This document shows, one piece after another, positions 1-9,301 of a stretch of DNA of 64,000 bases (position 1 is its first letter; each line of letters starts with the position of its first letter). The stretch is taken from the NCBI GenBank assembly GCA_041395905.1, contig JAWKZP010000010.1, forward strand, positions 121,711 to 185,710, written 5' to 3'. Source of the stretch: UBA7803 sp041395905 (lineage in GTDB: Bacteria; Pseudomonadota; Gammaproteobacteria; Pseudomonadales; Azotimanducaceae). Made by a program: the position numbers and the translations under genes. A model generated the notes under the pieces. It was given only the letters and a program-made list of their open reading frames with translations. It did not search any database and had not been told where the DNA came from.

Positions 1-28
1 GTACCTACGCTGTAGTACCTACGATGTA
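1..28. repeat. Tandem 14-bp direct repeat upstream of TonB receptor
   Basis: Two copies of a 14-base unit (GTACCTACGCTGTA, then GTACCTACGATGTA) lie head to tail and differ at one base. A 7-bp inverted repeat follows at once (AACGGTC at 28-34, GACCGTT at 39-45), just before the receptor RBS. More copies may lie left of the window. Position suggests a promoter or operator role for the receptor gene, but no protein can be assigned. Confidence 0.6.
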
Positions 29-59
29 ACGGTCCGTTGACCGTTTGAGGGGATTTATC

Positions 60-3000
60 ATGATCGAGAAGAAAGTCGCACCGGTGTGCCGCGGCCTGCT
101 TTTGGGTGCGGGCGTCGTCGCTGCTGCCTGGGGCGGGGCTGCCGTCGCCGCGGAAGGCGCCATTGAAGAGGTGATCGTCACCGCACAGCGCGCGTCGGAG
201 AGCATTCAGGACGTACCCATTGCGGTGACCGCCCTGTCCGGACAGATGATGGAAGACAAGCAGGTCATTACGCCGTCGGACCTGCAGCTGAACGCGCCGA
301 ACGTCAGCTTCACCGCCACAAACTTCGGCGGCTCGAGCTTCAGCATCCGCGGTATCGGTCGCCTGGTGATCGGCACCACAGGGGAAGCCGGTGTGTCCAC
401 GCACATCAACGAGATTCCGATTTCCACCAACCTGAACGCCGTTGAATTCTTCGATGTCGAGCGGGTGGAAGTACTGCGCGGCCCGCAGGGCACCCTGTTC
501 GGTCGTAACGCCACCGGGGGCGCGATCAACGTCGTCACCGTGATGCCCTCCTACGACGCGGTGAGCGGCTTCGTCGACGGCGAGATGGGCGACTATGAGC
601 ACCGCCGTTTGAAGGGCGCTTTCAACGTGCCACTGGCGGACAATTTCGCGATCCGCGTTGCCGGCATGCAGCTGACCCGTGATGGCTACACCAAGAACCT
701 GGCCGCCGGCCAGGTGGCTTCGATCACCGATCCGATCACCGGCATCACCACCAATCAGACGCTCAAGGGCATCGACGGTGAGGTGGACGGCCGCGATCTG
801 TGGGCGGCACGCATCACGGCCAGCTGGGAGATCAACGATCGCGCCAGTGCCTGGTTCCAGTACAGCCACTTCGACGAGAACGACGATCGCGCCCGTATCA
901 CCAACCAGGTGTGTGTGAAGAACGATCTGCCCACCACCGGCTGCAAGCCCGATGCCTTCGGCTTCGGCGAGCCGCACCTGGGCAGCACCACCGGAGGCAT
1001 CTTCGGGGGCCAGATCGGTGCGCTGCCGCTCGGCGCCAATGGTGACGAGCCGCAGATCGTCTATGACTACCCGCGGCCGGCCGGGGTCGGCTTCCGCGCC
1101 ATGCACACGGACTTCGATCCGCAGTTCCAGCAGAAAGAAGACATCTACTCGCTGGGCTTCAACTACGAGTTCGACAAGTACTCGTTCGGCCTGCTCGGCG
1201 CGTATCAGGAAAGTGAGTACCTTTCACGGCAGGACTACCAGATGAACGTTGGCCCCACCCTGGGCGCGACGGCAGCCAACCCCAACGCGTACTGGCCGAC
1301 CTCGCTGCCAGCCGGCCGTGCCGGCGACGATTGGCGCGCCGGTCCCTGCAACCTGTTCGACGGCACCACAGGTGTCGAGGGCGGCTGCATCCACCCGTCG
1401 GATCCGACGCGGATCTTCGCCTACGACCAGTCCGACTCCAAGGGCGACTACTGGACCGTTGAAGCCAAGGTGTCCTCCAACTACGACGGACGCTTCAACT
1501 TCATCGTCGGTGCCAACGCCTACGACTCTCAGAGCAACGGTGACTACTACGTGCTGGCCAACACGCTCGACATGGTGACCAGCTACGGGGTGCCGGGCCT
1601 CGGCTTCCCGCCCCTGTACCCGGGGTACTTCAACAACACGGGCGACCCCGGCGGCGCGGCCATGCAGGACGGCTACGCGTTCTTCGGCGAGGCGTACTTC
1701 GACATCACGCCGGATCTCAAGCTGACCGCGGGCCTGCGGTACAACAAGGACAAGAAGGAAGTCAAAGACACCAGCGTGCTGTTCAATGCCTGGAACATGC
1801 AGGCGTTCGGCTATCCGGACAAGCTGTGGTCACGTGTCGGGTTGCTGCTGCTGGGTGTGCAGGATACGGCGCCGCTGGCGGAGCTGTACGCGTCTGACCT
1901 GCTCGCAGCGGTGCCGGGAACCGGCGCGTTCAGCCCCGAGCGTCTGGCGGTCAGCGCCGCGGTGCCCATCGTTCCCGATTTCGGCGAGACCCGGGTACTA
2001 ACCGGCTCGCCCAGCAAGGCGGAGTGGGACGAGTACAGCGGCCGCATCGGCCTCGACTGGCAGCTCAACAACGACTCCATGGTGTACGGTTTCTACAGCC
2101 GCGGCTACAAGCCGGGCGGCTTCAACCCGGCCATCCCGCCGGCGCTCCAGTCCAGCTCGTCGTTCACGTTCGACTCCGAGCAGATCGACGCCTTCGAGAT
2201 CGGCACCAAGAACACCTTCATGGACGGCCGGCTGGTCATGAACGGGGCCGTATTCTTCTACGACTACTCGGGTCTGCAGGTGACCCGCATCGCCAACAAC
2301 TCGTCCATCAACGACAACATAGATGCGCAGATCTACGGCCTCGAGCTGGAAACCGTCTGGCGTCCCGAAGCACTGCCCGGTCTGGCGGTAGATGCGTCCT
2401 ACTCGTATCTGAAGACGGAAGTGGATGGCTCCGAGTCCGTGGACCCGGTGAACCGCACGGCGGGCAATGCTGACTGGGTGCTGCTGGAAAATACCGATCC
2501 GGGTTCTCTGACCGGCGTGAACTATATCGCCCGCAAGGACCAGATCACCCAGCAGGTGGTGGACGACGGCCTGGCATCGCTGGGCTTCCAGGGCACGGAG
2601 AATGGCCAGACCTTGTCCAACGTGACCTACCCGGCGAACGAGTACGGCGTCGCCATTCCGGCGTACGCGTCACGTACGTTCCTGGAAGGCGCGGGCGTGA
2701 CCACGTCTGACGGCCTGCCCACCAATCTGGATGGAAACGCTCTGCCGAATTCGCCGGAGAACACCATCCACCTCGGCGTGGCCTACACGTGGGACATCCC
2801 GAGCATCATGGGCAACCTGACCCTGCGCTGGGACTACTACTGGCAGGACGACATGTACGCCCGTGAGTTCAATACCATCGGTGACGAGATCGATGCCTGG
2901 GATCAGCACAACGCGTCGCTGATCTACGAGAGCACCGACGGCCGCTGGACTGGAAAGCTCTGGGTACGCAACCTCGAGGACGAGGACAACGTGACCGGCA

Positions 3001-3101
3001 AGTACCTGACCTCCGATACCTCAGGCTTCTTCAGGAACTACTTCCTGACCGAGCCGCGTATCTACGGTGCTTCGCTGCGTTACAACTTCGGCGCGCAGTA
3101 G
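60..3101 (+). CDS. TonB-dependent outer membrane receptor (1)
   Basis: Outer-membrane TonB-dependent receptor of about 1013 residues, expected to import a scarce nutrient with TonB energy; the substrate is unknown. A signal peptide ends near the first 33 residues (AAVAA), followed by a TonB-box-like EEVIVTAQR, a plug domain containing VERVEVLRGPQGTLFGRNA, and a long beta-barrel ending RIYGASLRYNFGAQ. The ATG at 60 is preferred over an in-frame TTG at 45 because GAGGGGA lies about 7 bases before it. It is larger than the usual 700-850 residues because of long extracellular loops. The next gene is a paralogue with a very similar C-terminal barrel (DYYWQD, then NASL/NASV), pointing to tandem duplication. 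Receptors of this type are common in oligotrophic Proteobacteria and take up diverse organics. Confidence 0.93.
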   Translation: MIEKKVAPVCRGLLLGAGVVAAAWGGAAVAAEGAIEEVIVTAQRASESIQDVPIAVTALSGQMMEDKQVITPSDLQLNAPNVSFTATNFGGSSFSIRGIGRLVIGTTGEAGVSTHINEIPISTNLNAVEFFDVERVEVLRGPQGTLFGRNATGGAINVVTVMPSYDAVSGFVDGEMGDYEHRRLKGAFNVPLADNFAIRVAGMQLTRDGYTKNLAAGQVASITDPITGITTNQTLKGIDGEVDGRDLWAARITASWEINDRASAWFQYSHFDENDDRARITNQVCVKNDLPTTGCKPDAFGFGEPHLGSTTGGIFGGQIGALPLGANGDEPQIVYDYPRPAGVGFRAMHTDFDPQFQQKEDIYSLGFNYEFDKYSFGLLGAYQESEYLSRQDYQMNVGPTLGATAANPNAYWPTSLPAGRAGDDWRAGPCNLFDGTTGVEGGCIHPSDPTRIFAYDQSDSKGDYWTVEAKVSSNYDGRFNFIVGANAYDSQSNGDYYVLANTLDMVTSYGVPGLGFPPLYPGYFNNTGDPGGAAMQDGYAFFGEAYFDITPDLKLTAGLRYNKDKKEVKDTSVLFNAWNMQAFGYPDKLWSRVGLLLLGVQDTAPLAELYASDLLAAVPGTGAFSPERLAVSAAVPIVPDFGETRVLTGSPSKAEWDEYSGRIGLDWQLNNDSMVYGFYSRGYKPGGFNPAIPPALQSSSSFTFDSEQIDAFEIGTKNTFMDGRLVMNGAVFFYDYSGLQVTRIANNSSINDNIDAQIYGLELETVWRPEALPGLAVDASYSYLKTEVDGSESVDPVNRTAGNADWVLLENTDPGSLTGVNYIARKDQITQQVVDDGLASLGFQGTENGQTLSNVTYPANEYGVAIPAYASRTFLEGAGVTTSDGLPTNLDGNALPNSPENTIHLGVAYTWDIPSIMGNLTLRWDYYWQDDMYAREFNTIGDEIDAWDQHNASLIYESTDGRWTGKLWVRNLEDEDNVTGKYLTSDTSGFFRNYFLTEPRIYGASLRYNFGAQ

Positions 3102-3126
3102 GACCGCGGTCCCGCGACCGGAAACA

Positions 3127-3152
3127 GGGGCGCTTCGGCGCCCCTTCTTTTT
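3127..3152 (+). terminator. Intrinsic terminator of TonB receptor 1
   Basis: Perfect 7-bp G/C stem GGGGCGC / GCGCCCC with a TTCG tetraloop (3127-3144), followed by TTCTTTTT. It begins 25 bases after the receptor stop codon, so receptor 1 and receptor 2 are likely separate transcripts. Confidence 0.93.
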
Positions 3153-3491
3153 GCCCCACCTTTCCACCCCACGATTGGGCCGCAAAGCGCTCGCAGAGCT
3201 GACGCGCGCCGCGGCGCTGAGCTCCCGTAGCTGGGAGGCCGGCGTCAATCCGGCCCCTCTGTCTGACAATGGGGCGCAGAAGCGTGTCGTAGCGTTACAT
3301 TCGTTGACGCTTGTGTAACCAGTTGTTACATTGCGCGCCGCTTTGCGGGAGCCGGCTGGGCCCCCGAAGTGTGAAGCGCCACAGCATCAAGAATCGATCT
3401 CCCGGGCAGCCTGTCGGCCGCCCGGCGAGGGTTTTGCGACCACGTTTCACCTCGGGTGTCGCCGGCTTCATACATCCAAGGAGAGGTAGTA
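3153..3491. other. Intergenic region between the two TonB receptors
   Basis: About 340 bases without a convincing gene. It holds the promoter and repeated GTTACATT elements described separately near 3294-3332, then a leader of about 150 bases reaching the strong RBS AAGGAGAGG at 3478-3486. No ORF with homology was recognised here. Confidence 0.6.
3294..3332 (+). promoter_or_regulatory. Sigma70-type promoter with repeated GTTACATT boxes
   Basis: TTGACG at 3304-3309 and TACATT at 3327-3332 are separated by exactly 17 bases, a good -35/-10 pair for receptor 2. GTTACATT occurs at 3294-3301 and again at 3325-3332, 31 bp apart (three helical turns). An inverted repeat TGTAAC-N5-GTTACA (3314-3330) sits inside the promoter. 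A dedicated regulator probably binds here; which one is unknown. Confidence 0.6.
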
Positions 3492-6224
3492 ATGAAGAAC
3501 AGAGGTCGTTCGGTGGTCGTCGCCGCATCGATACTGGCGCTGGGCGCCAGCAGCACGGTGCTGGCCGCGGCTGGTGTCATCGAAGAGATCGTGGTCACGG
3601 CGCAGAAGCGCGAGAGCTCGCTGCAGGATACCGCGGTCGCGGTGTCGGCATTCGACCAGGCCGCGCTGGATCGGGAAAACATTGACGACGCGCTCGACAT
3701 TCAGATGAGCGTGCCCAACCTGAACTTCACCAAGACCAACTTCGCGGGGTCCAACCTGTCGATCCGCGGTATCGGCATCAACGCGGTGGGCACCTCCGCC
3801 GACACGGGTGTGGGCATCCACTTCAACGGCTCCTATCTGCAGCAGACATCCATCTTCGAATCGGAGTTCTTCGACGTGGAGCGCGTCGAGGTGCTGCGCG
3901 GCCCACAGGGAACCCTGTACGGACGCAACACCACCGGCGGTGTCATGAACATCATCCCGGCCAAGGCAGGCGACGAGTTCGAGGCGTCCATCGACGGTCA
4001 GTACGGCAATTACCAGACTCAGAAGTTGAATGGCATGATCAACGTGCCGGTCAACGATCTGTTCCAGCTGCGGCTGTCGGGCATGATGCTCAAGCGCGAC
4101 GGATACACCGACAATCAGTTCAACGGCGACGAGATCGACGATCGGGACCTGTGGTCGACCCGGGTAGGGCTGCGCTTCGTACCGAGCGACAACACCGAGC
4201 TGAACGTCTTCTGGCAGCACTTCGAGGAAGACGACAGCCGCATGCGCACCTCCAATCAGACCTGCGTGAAAGATACCCGCACCTGGCCATTCAGTCTGGG
4301 CTGCCTGCCGGGACAGGACATCGAATCCTACGAGGTACTCAACGGCAACGGTCAGCTCGGCGGCATCCTGACGTTCCTGAACGGCATCTACCCGCTGGGT
4401 ACGGATGGATTCGCGAACTCGCCGAAGCCCACCGATCTGCGCAAGGTCTACTCCGACTTCAGCCCGACCTACAAGATGGAAGAGGACATCTACAACGCGG
4501 AGTTCACCTGGGACATCTCCGACGAGTACACGCTGACCCTTGTGGGTTCCTACCAGGAAGTCGAGTACTTCACCCAAACTGACTACGACTGGTCGGTGCC
4601 CAGCGAGACGTTCGTTCCCAACGTTCCCGGTCTGACCGATGCTAACGGTACGCTGGTGACGCCGTCCGACCCGACCGTATCTGGTTACAACTACCAGTAC
4701 GTGTACGACACCTCGGCCTACAAGGGCGACACCTACACGCTGGAAGCGCGGCTGCAGTCCGACTGGGTGGATTCGCCCTGGGACTTCCTGGCCGGTGCGT
4801 TCTACATGAACCACACCACCGACGACGCCATCTACGACGTGCATTTCAACACTGCCGCGATCCTGATCCCGGTAGAAGGCGTGGTGGTGGATGGCGAGTT
4901 TGCGCCGCTGTCCTACTACCGCAATGATACGAAGGACTACGAGCTCGAGACCTGGGCGCTGTTCGGTGAGCTCTACTACGATCTCACCGACCGGGCGCGC
5001 GTCACCGCAGGCGTACGCTACTCCGACGAGTCCAAGGATCTGCGTGACCGTCAGTCCCTGCTCAACAACCCGACCCTGCCGTTCAACCCGGGCATCTCCG
5101 GGCGTGCGTTTCTGAATGACAGCCTGACGCCGTTCATCGCGGGCATCACCGGTGACCGTACGTTCTACGGCTACTCGTCGAGCGGCAACGACCCCGTGCC
5201 GCCGTACCGCTCGTTCGGCGATACCTGGACCGAGACCACGGGCAAGCTCGGCATCGAGTACGATGCGGACCTGAGCTTCACGGACGAGGCGCTGCTGTTC
5301 GCCACCCTCGCGCGCAGCTACAAGTCGGGCGGCATCAACCCGCCGTCGTTCACGGGGGCATTCCGGGAGACCTTCGATCCGGAGTACATCAACTCGCTCG
5401 AGCTCGGTGCCAAGACCAAGCTGTTCGACGGCCGCATGCAGGCCAACACGACGCTGTTCTACTACGACTACGAAGGCCTGCAGACGACCAAGATCATCGA
5501 CCGCACGTCAGTGAACGAGAACATCGACGCCAAGGTGATGGGTCTGGAAGCCGAGCTGATCTGGGTGCCCACGGAAAACCTGCGATTCGACGCGTTCTTC
5601 TCCTGGCTCGACACCGAGATCGACGGCTCCGAGAGTGTCGACCCGGCCAATCCCACCAATGGCGATCCGAACTGGATCACTGCGAAGAACGTTGGTGCCG
5701 ACGTGTTCCTCGTGCCCGTTTCCGGCACCTGGGATCCGAGCCAGTGCGGCGTGTCCATCGACTGCGCGAACATCTTCGAGAGCAATCCGGTGGACGGCGC
5801 GGGCAATCCTCTGCCTGTGCAGCCGAACCTGGTGCAGGTGCCCATCGGTATCCCGGTGGACCTGGACGGCAATCAGCTGCCCAACGCACCGGAGTTCTCG
5901 ATCAAGCTGGGTGTGGAATACAGCTTCCGCCTGCGCGACGGCATGGAGCTCGTGCCGCGCTTCGATTACTACTGGCAGGACAAGTTCTACTACCGCATCT
6001 ACAACAGCAAGCAGGATCAGATCGATTCCTGGGACATCATGAATGCCTCCGTCACGCTCTACAGCGGCGACGATACCTGGTATGTCGAAGGCTTCGTGAA
6101 GAACCTCAAGGACGACGACTACATCACGGGCGGCTACTTCACGGACGCCAGCTCCGCGAACTTCTCCAACGTGTTCATCCTCGAACCGCGCACGTTCGGA
6201 CTGACTGCCGGGTATCACTTCTGA
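3492..6224 (+). CDS. TonB-dependent outer membrane receptor (2)
   Basis: Second TonB-dependent receptor, 910 residues, paralogous to the one upstream. Signal peptide ends near SSTVLAAAG, then TonB-box-like EEIVVTAQKR, plug domain with VERVEVLRGPQGTLYGRNT, and a beta-barrel ending in a terminal Phe (AGYHF), the usual outer-membrane assembly signal. The ATG at 3492 is chosen because AAGGAGAGG lies 5-6 bases before it, an unusually strong RBS. It has its own promoter and a terminator 27 bases after the stop, so it is monocistronic. The plug and last barrel strands match receptor 1 most closely; middle loops diverge, which suggests different ligands. Confidence 0.94.
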   Translation: MKNRGRSVVVAASILALGASSTVLAAAGVIEEIVVTAQKRESSLQDTAVAVSAFDQAALDRENIDDALDIQMSVPNLNFTKTNFAGSNLSIRGIGINAVGTSADTGVGIHFNGSYLQQTSIFESEFFDVERVEVLRGPQGTLYGRNTTGGVMNIIPAKAGDEFEASIDGQYGNYQTQKLNGMINVPVNDLFQLRLSGMMLKRDGYTDNQFNGDEIDDRDLWSTRVGLRFVPSDNTELNVFWQHFEEDDSRMRTSNQTCVKDTRTWPFSLGCLPGQDIESYEVLNGNGQLGGILTFLNGIYPLGTDGFANSPKPTDLRKVYSDFSPTYKMEEDIYNAEFTWDISDEYTLTLVGSYQEVEYFTQTDYDWSVPSETFVPNVPGLTDANGTLVTPSDPTVSGYNYQYVYDTSAYKGDTYTLEARLQSDWVDSPWDFLAGAFYMNHTTDDAIYDVHFNTAAILIPVEGVVVDGEFAPLSYYRNDTKDYELETWALFGELYYDLTDRARVTAGVRYSDESKDLRDRQSLLNNPTLPFNPGISGRAFLNDSLTPFIAGITGDRTFYGYSSSGNDPVPPYRSFGDTWTETTGKLGIEYDADLSFTDEALLFATLARSYKSGGINPPSFTGAFRETFDPEYINSLELGAKTKLFDGRMQANTTLFYYDYEGLQTTKIIDRTSVNENIDAKVMGLEAELIWVPTENLRFDAFFSWLDTEIDGSESVDPANPTNGDPNWITAKNVGADVFLVPVSGTWDPSQCGVSIDCANIFESNPVDGAGNPLPVQPNLVQVPIGIPVDLDGNQLPNAPEFSIKLGVEYSFRLRDGMELVPRFDYYWQDKFYYRIYNSKQDQIDSWDIMNASVTLYSGDDTWYVEGFVKNLKDDDYITGGYFTDASSANFSNVFILEPRTFGLTAGYHF

Positions 6225-6250
6225 CCCGGAATCACCGCACGGTGAATCGG

Positions 6251-6280
6251 AAAGGGCCTGCCTGTGCAGGCCCTTTTTTC
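6251..6280 (+). terminator. Intrinsic terminator of TonB receptor 2
   Basis: Perfect 8-bp stem GGGCCTGC / GCAGGCCC (6254-6273) with a CTGT loop, flanked by AAA on the 5' side and TTTTTT on the 3' side. It lies between the receptor stop and the convergent monooxygenase gene, and the A/T flanks may let it work in both directions. Confidence 0.93.
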
Positions 6281-6300
6281 TGCCGGAGTGGTCGCCGCGC

Positions 6301-6588
6301 TCAGGCGATCACTTCGTAGACCTTCACGTCCGGCGCGCCGGCCATGATGCCGGCAAAGCTCGGGCCGGCTGCTTTGAAGTGCGCCGAGGCGCCGTGGGCG
6401 TCGAGCGCCGCCTGGTCGGCGTAGAGCTCGAGCATCAGGTAGTTGCCTTCCTTGTCCTTCACCAGCGTGTACAGTTGGTTGCCGGGCTCGTTGGCGCGCA
6501 CCTGTGCGATCAGGTTGCCCATGGCCTTTTCGAGATCGGGCCCTTTGCCAGCGGCGACTTTCAGCGTGGCGATCACGGCGATGGTCAT
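6301..6588 (-). CDS. Antibiotic biosynthesis monooxygenase (ABM) family protein
   Basis: Small cytoplasmic protein of 95 residues with the dimeric alpha/beta-barrel ABM fold, related to YgiN-type quinol monooxygenases. It starts MTIAVIATLKVAAGK and carries the typical helix and strand pattern with LYTLVKDKEGNYLMLELYAD and a conserved AHGASAHFKAAG segment around the active-site pocket. The start at 6588 has a good RBS (GGAGGGGG) about 4 bases upstream; longer reading of the frame would run into the T/G-rich repeat. Divergent from the NUDIX gene. Substrate cannot be stated; members act on quinols or similar aromatics, or scavenge reactive products. Confidence 0.85.
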   Translation of the reverse strand: MTIAVIATLKVAAGKGPDLEKAMGNLIAQVRANEPGNQLYTLVKDKEGNYLMLELYADQAALDAHGASAHFKAAGPSFAGIMAGAPDVKVYEVIA

Positions 6589-6607
6589 CTTTCCCCCTCC
6601 CGGGATT

Positions 6608-6629
6608 GTGGTTGTGGTTGTGGTGGTGG
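6608..6629. repeat. Short GTGGTT/GTGGTG tandem repeat
   Basis: A run of GTGGTT and GTGGTG units fills part of the 91-base gap between the divergent monooxygenase and NUDIX genes. On the minus strand it is an ACC/AAC-rich tract upstream of the monooxygenase RBS. Low-complexity, possibly variable in length; no function can be assigned. Confidence 0.5.
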
Positions 6630-6679
6630 CGCCTCGGCACCTGATGGTGGCGGCGCGGACATGGCAGAATAGCAGTCCC

Positions 6680-7249
6680 ATGCATCGAGACAAACTCATC
6701 CGCCTGCTGCAGGCGTACCCTGAGCGCTACCCCGAAGAGCAGGACGTCGCGACGCGCTTTCTCGACTTCGTGACTGCGCAGGCCCGCTGCTTCGAACGCG
6801 ACCTGTGGGCAGGGCACGTCACCGGTTCTGCCTGGCTGGTCAATCGGGCGGGCACGCACGTGCTGCTCACCCACCACCGCAAGCTGGGCCGATGGCTGCA
6901 GCTGGGCGGGCACAGCGACGGCAATCCCGACACCCTGGCGGTGGCCATGCAGGAGGCCCGCGAGGAATCCGGCCTGGCGGTGGTGCCCCTGTCCGGGGTC
7001 GTGTTCGATCTGGACATCCACGAGATCCCCGAGCGCAAAGGCGATCCTGCGCACTTCCACTACGACGTACGCTTCGCGCTGTACCCGAGCGGCAGCGAAG
7101 ACTTCACCATCAGCGCCGAGTCGCTGGACCTGGCCTGGGTGCCCATCGCGGACCTGCGCGACTACAGCGACGAGTGGTCGGTGCTGCGAATGGCGCAGAA
7201 GTGGCACCGTCAGGGTGCCGCTCTGCTGGCCGCCACCGGCGGCGGCTGA
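6680..7249 (+). CDS. NUDIX hydrolase
   Basis: Cytoplasmic NUDIX hydrolase of 189 residues, expected to cleave a nucleoside diphosphate linked to another group. The NUDIX box is seen in the middle: GGHSDGN, then QEAREESGL, matching G-x5-E-x7-REUxEExGU with Pro and Gln at the first Glu and the Arg positions, a variation seen in this 180-residue GGHxDG subfamily. The metal-binding EExG core is intact. ATG at 6680 gives a protein of family length; upstream in-frame codons lie in the repeat region. It stands alone between divergent and convergent neighbours, so context gives no substrate. Confidence 0.85.
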   Translation: MHRDKLIRLLQAYPERYPEEQDVATRFLDFVTAQARCFERDLWAGHVTGSAWLVNRAGTHVLLTHHRKLGRWLQLGGHSDGNPDTLAVAMQEAREESGLAVVPLSGVVFDLDIHEIPERKGDPAHFHYDVRFALYPSGSEDFTISAESLDLAWVPIADLRDYSDEWSVLRMAQKWHRQGAALLAATGGG

Positions 7250-7272
7250 CGCGACGGGTATCCGGGCGGGTA

Positions 7273-8271
7273 TCAGGGCGCGTAGAGGTGGCAGGCGACC
7301 TTGTGGGGTGTCTGGTCCGCCAGCGGAATCAGCCCGGGCGTCTCGCGGCGGCACACTTCCATGACCTTCGGGCAGCGATTGGCGAACCGGCATCCCGGCG
7401 GCACGTCCACGGGTGAGGGAATCTCGCCGGTGATGGTGGTGGAGCGCCGCCGCCGCTCGGACTCCGGGTCCGGCTCCGGGTTCGAGCTGATCAGTATCTC
7501 GGTATAGGGATGGCGCGGGTGGAAGAACACCTCGCTCGCGGGCCCGACTTCCACAACGGAACCCAGGTACATGACGGCCATGCGGTCGCTCACGTAGCGC
7601 ACCATCGAGAGATCATGGGCAATGAACAGCATGGTCAGGCCCATGGAAGCTTTGAGCTCATCGAGCAGGTTCACTACCTGGGCCTGCACCGATACGTCGA
7701 GCGCCGAGATGGGCTCGTCGCAGACCACGAACTCCGGCTCCATGATCAGCGCCCTGGCGATACCGATGCGCTGGCGCTGACCGCCGGAGAACTCGTGGGG
7801 GTAGCGCGACATGTGATCCGGCTCGAGGCCTACCCGTTTCAGCCAGTCGGCGACGCGCTCGCGGATCTCGCGCCCGCTCTGGCGGGTATGCAGCTTGAGG
7901 CCCTCGCCGATGATCTCGCCCACGGTCATGCGCGGGTTGAGTGACGAGTACGGATCCTGAAAGATCATCTGCATCTGCTTGGCATGGCGCTGGAAGTCCT
8001 GCGCCCGGTACTTCCGCGGCAGCTCCTCGCCGCGGTAGGTCACGGTGCCCGCCGTCTTGTCGTGCAGGCCGATCAGCGTCTTGCCGTAGGTCGACTTGCC
8101 GGAACCGCTCTCTCCCACGAGCCCGAGAATCTCGCGCTCGGCAATGGCCAGGGAAACGCGGTCCAGGGCATGCACCTGGTGGCCGCCGGCGAGAGGGAAG
8201 TGTTTGGTGAGATCCGTGGAGACCACCAGCGGGGGGTTGGTCCCGGTGGGCCGTTGTGCGGGACTGCTCAC
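7273..8271 (-). CDS. oppF: Oligopeptide ABC transporter ATP-binding protein OppF-like
   Basis: ATPase of an Opp/Dpp-type importer, 332 residues, acting on the inner face of the cytoplasmic membrane. Walker A GESGSGKST, signature FSGGQRQRIGIARAL and Walker B FVVCDEPISALDVSVQ are all intact. The C-terminal oligopeptide/dipeptide region with GCRFANRCP (Cys-rich, seen in this class to bind an Fe-S cluster) is present. GTG start at 8271 overlaps the oppD stop as GTGA. Last gene of the A-B-C-D-F set; ends 23 bases before the convergent NUDIX stop. Peptide is the likely cargo by family; it is not proven. Confidence 0.92.
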   Translation of the reverse strand: MSSPAQRPTGTNPPLVVSTDLTKHFPLAGGHQVHALDRVSLAIAEREILGLVGESGSGKSTYGKTLIGLHDKTAGTVTYRGEELPRKYRAQDFQRHAKQMQMIFQDPYSSLNPRMTVGEIIGEGLKLHTRQSGREIRERVADWLKRVGLEPDHMSRYPHEFSGGQRQRIGIARALIMEPEFVVCDEPISALDVSVQAQVVNLLDELKASMGLTMLFIAHDLSMVRYVSDRMAVMYLGSVVEVGPASEVFFHPRHPYTEILISSNPEPDPESERRRRSTTITGEIPSPVDVPPGCRFANRCPKVMEVCRRETPGLIPLADQTPHKVACHLYAP

Positions 8272-9301
8272 GAGCGCGCTTCCTCGGCATCGCGGGCGTA
8301 GAACAGGTCCGGGACCCGCACGGGAACGGACTCGTGGTGCAGCCAGCAGCGTGCGTAGTGCGCAGGCCCCTGCCGGAACGGTGCCGGGTCACGCTCGGCG
8401 CAGATGCGCATGGCATGGGGACAGCGTGCCGCATAGCCGCAGCCGGGCGGCGGGTCGAACAGATCCGGCGGGCTGCCCTCGATGGGCGAGAGATGATGCG
8501 CGGCCTGCGGGTCGTTGCTCGGCATGGCCGCGCGCAGGCCCAGGGTGTAGGGGTGCGACGAGCGGTAGAAGACATCGTCCACGGTGCCCTGCTCGACGAT
8601 CCGGCCCGCGTACATTACCGCCACCTCGTCGGCCATGCGCGCCACCACGCCGAGATCATGCGTGATCAGCACGATGGCCATGCCCGTGTGCTGCTGCAGA
8701 TCCTTCATGAGATCCAGGATCTGTGCCTGAATGGTCACGTCCAGGGCCGTGGTGGGCTCGTCGGCGATCAGAATGGCGGGCTCGCAGGCGATGGCCATGG
8801 CGATCATCGCGCGCTGCAGCATGCCGCCGGAGAACTCGAACGGGTACTGCCGTGCGCGCCGGTCGGCCTCGGGTATGCGGGTCATCTCCAGCAGCGCGAT
8901 GGCACGCGCAAATGCCTGCTTGCGGCTGTATCCCCGGTGCACCTCCAGAGTCTCGGCGATCTGTGCGCCGATGGTCATGGTCGGGTTCAGGGAGGTCATG
9001 GGATCCTGAAAGATCATGCCCACCTCGCGGCCGCGGATGTCGCGACCGTCTATGGTCTTCGATCGCAGGATGTCGTGACCCCGCAGCCGTGCCACGCCGC
9101 TGTGATGCGTCCGGGCGGCATGGGAATCAGGCCCATGATGCTCTGCACCGTGACGCTCTTGCCGCAGCCCGACTCGCCGACGATTGCCAGGGTCGCGCCC
9201 GGCTCCACTCGCAGCGTCACGCCGCGTACCGCCTGCACCGTGCCGCCGTAGGTGTCGAACTCCACCTTCAGGTCTTCGATCTCCAGCAGCGGCGCGGTCA
9301 T
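8268..9301 (-). pseudogene. oppD: Frameshifted oligopeptide ABC transporter ATPase OppD-like
   Basis: Partner ATPase of the same importer, split into two frames. The first part (9301 down to about 9100) reads MTAPLLEIEDLKVEF with Walker A GESGCGKSVT as far as PMPPGRITA. The rest continues in another frame as VARLRGHDILRS, with signature FSGGMLQRAMIAMAIA, Walker B ILIADEPTTALDVTIQ and the C-terminal GCGYAARCPHAM. The two join perfectly if one base is restored in the GC-rich tract at about 9094-9102. Start (ATGA with oppC stop) and end (GTGA with oppF start) keep normal operon coupling, and both halves are otherwise undamaged, so a sequencing error or very recent mutation is more likely than old decay. 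Confidence 0.85.

Noticed and set aside
3468..4844. A 458-codon frame antisense to TonB receptor 2.
   Set aside because: The receptor frame has signal peptide, TonB box and plug motifs; the antisense frame is a codon-bias shadow.
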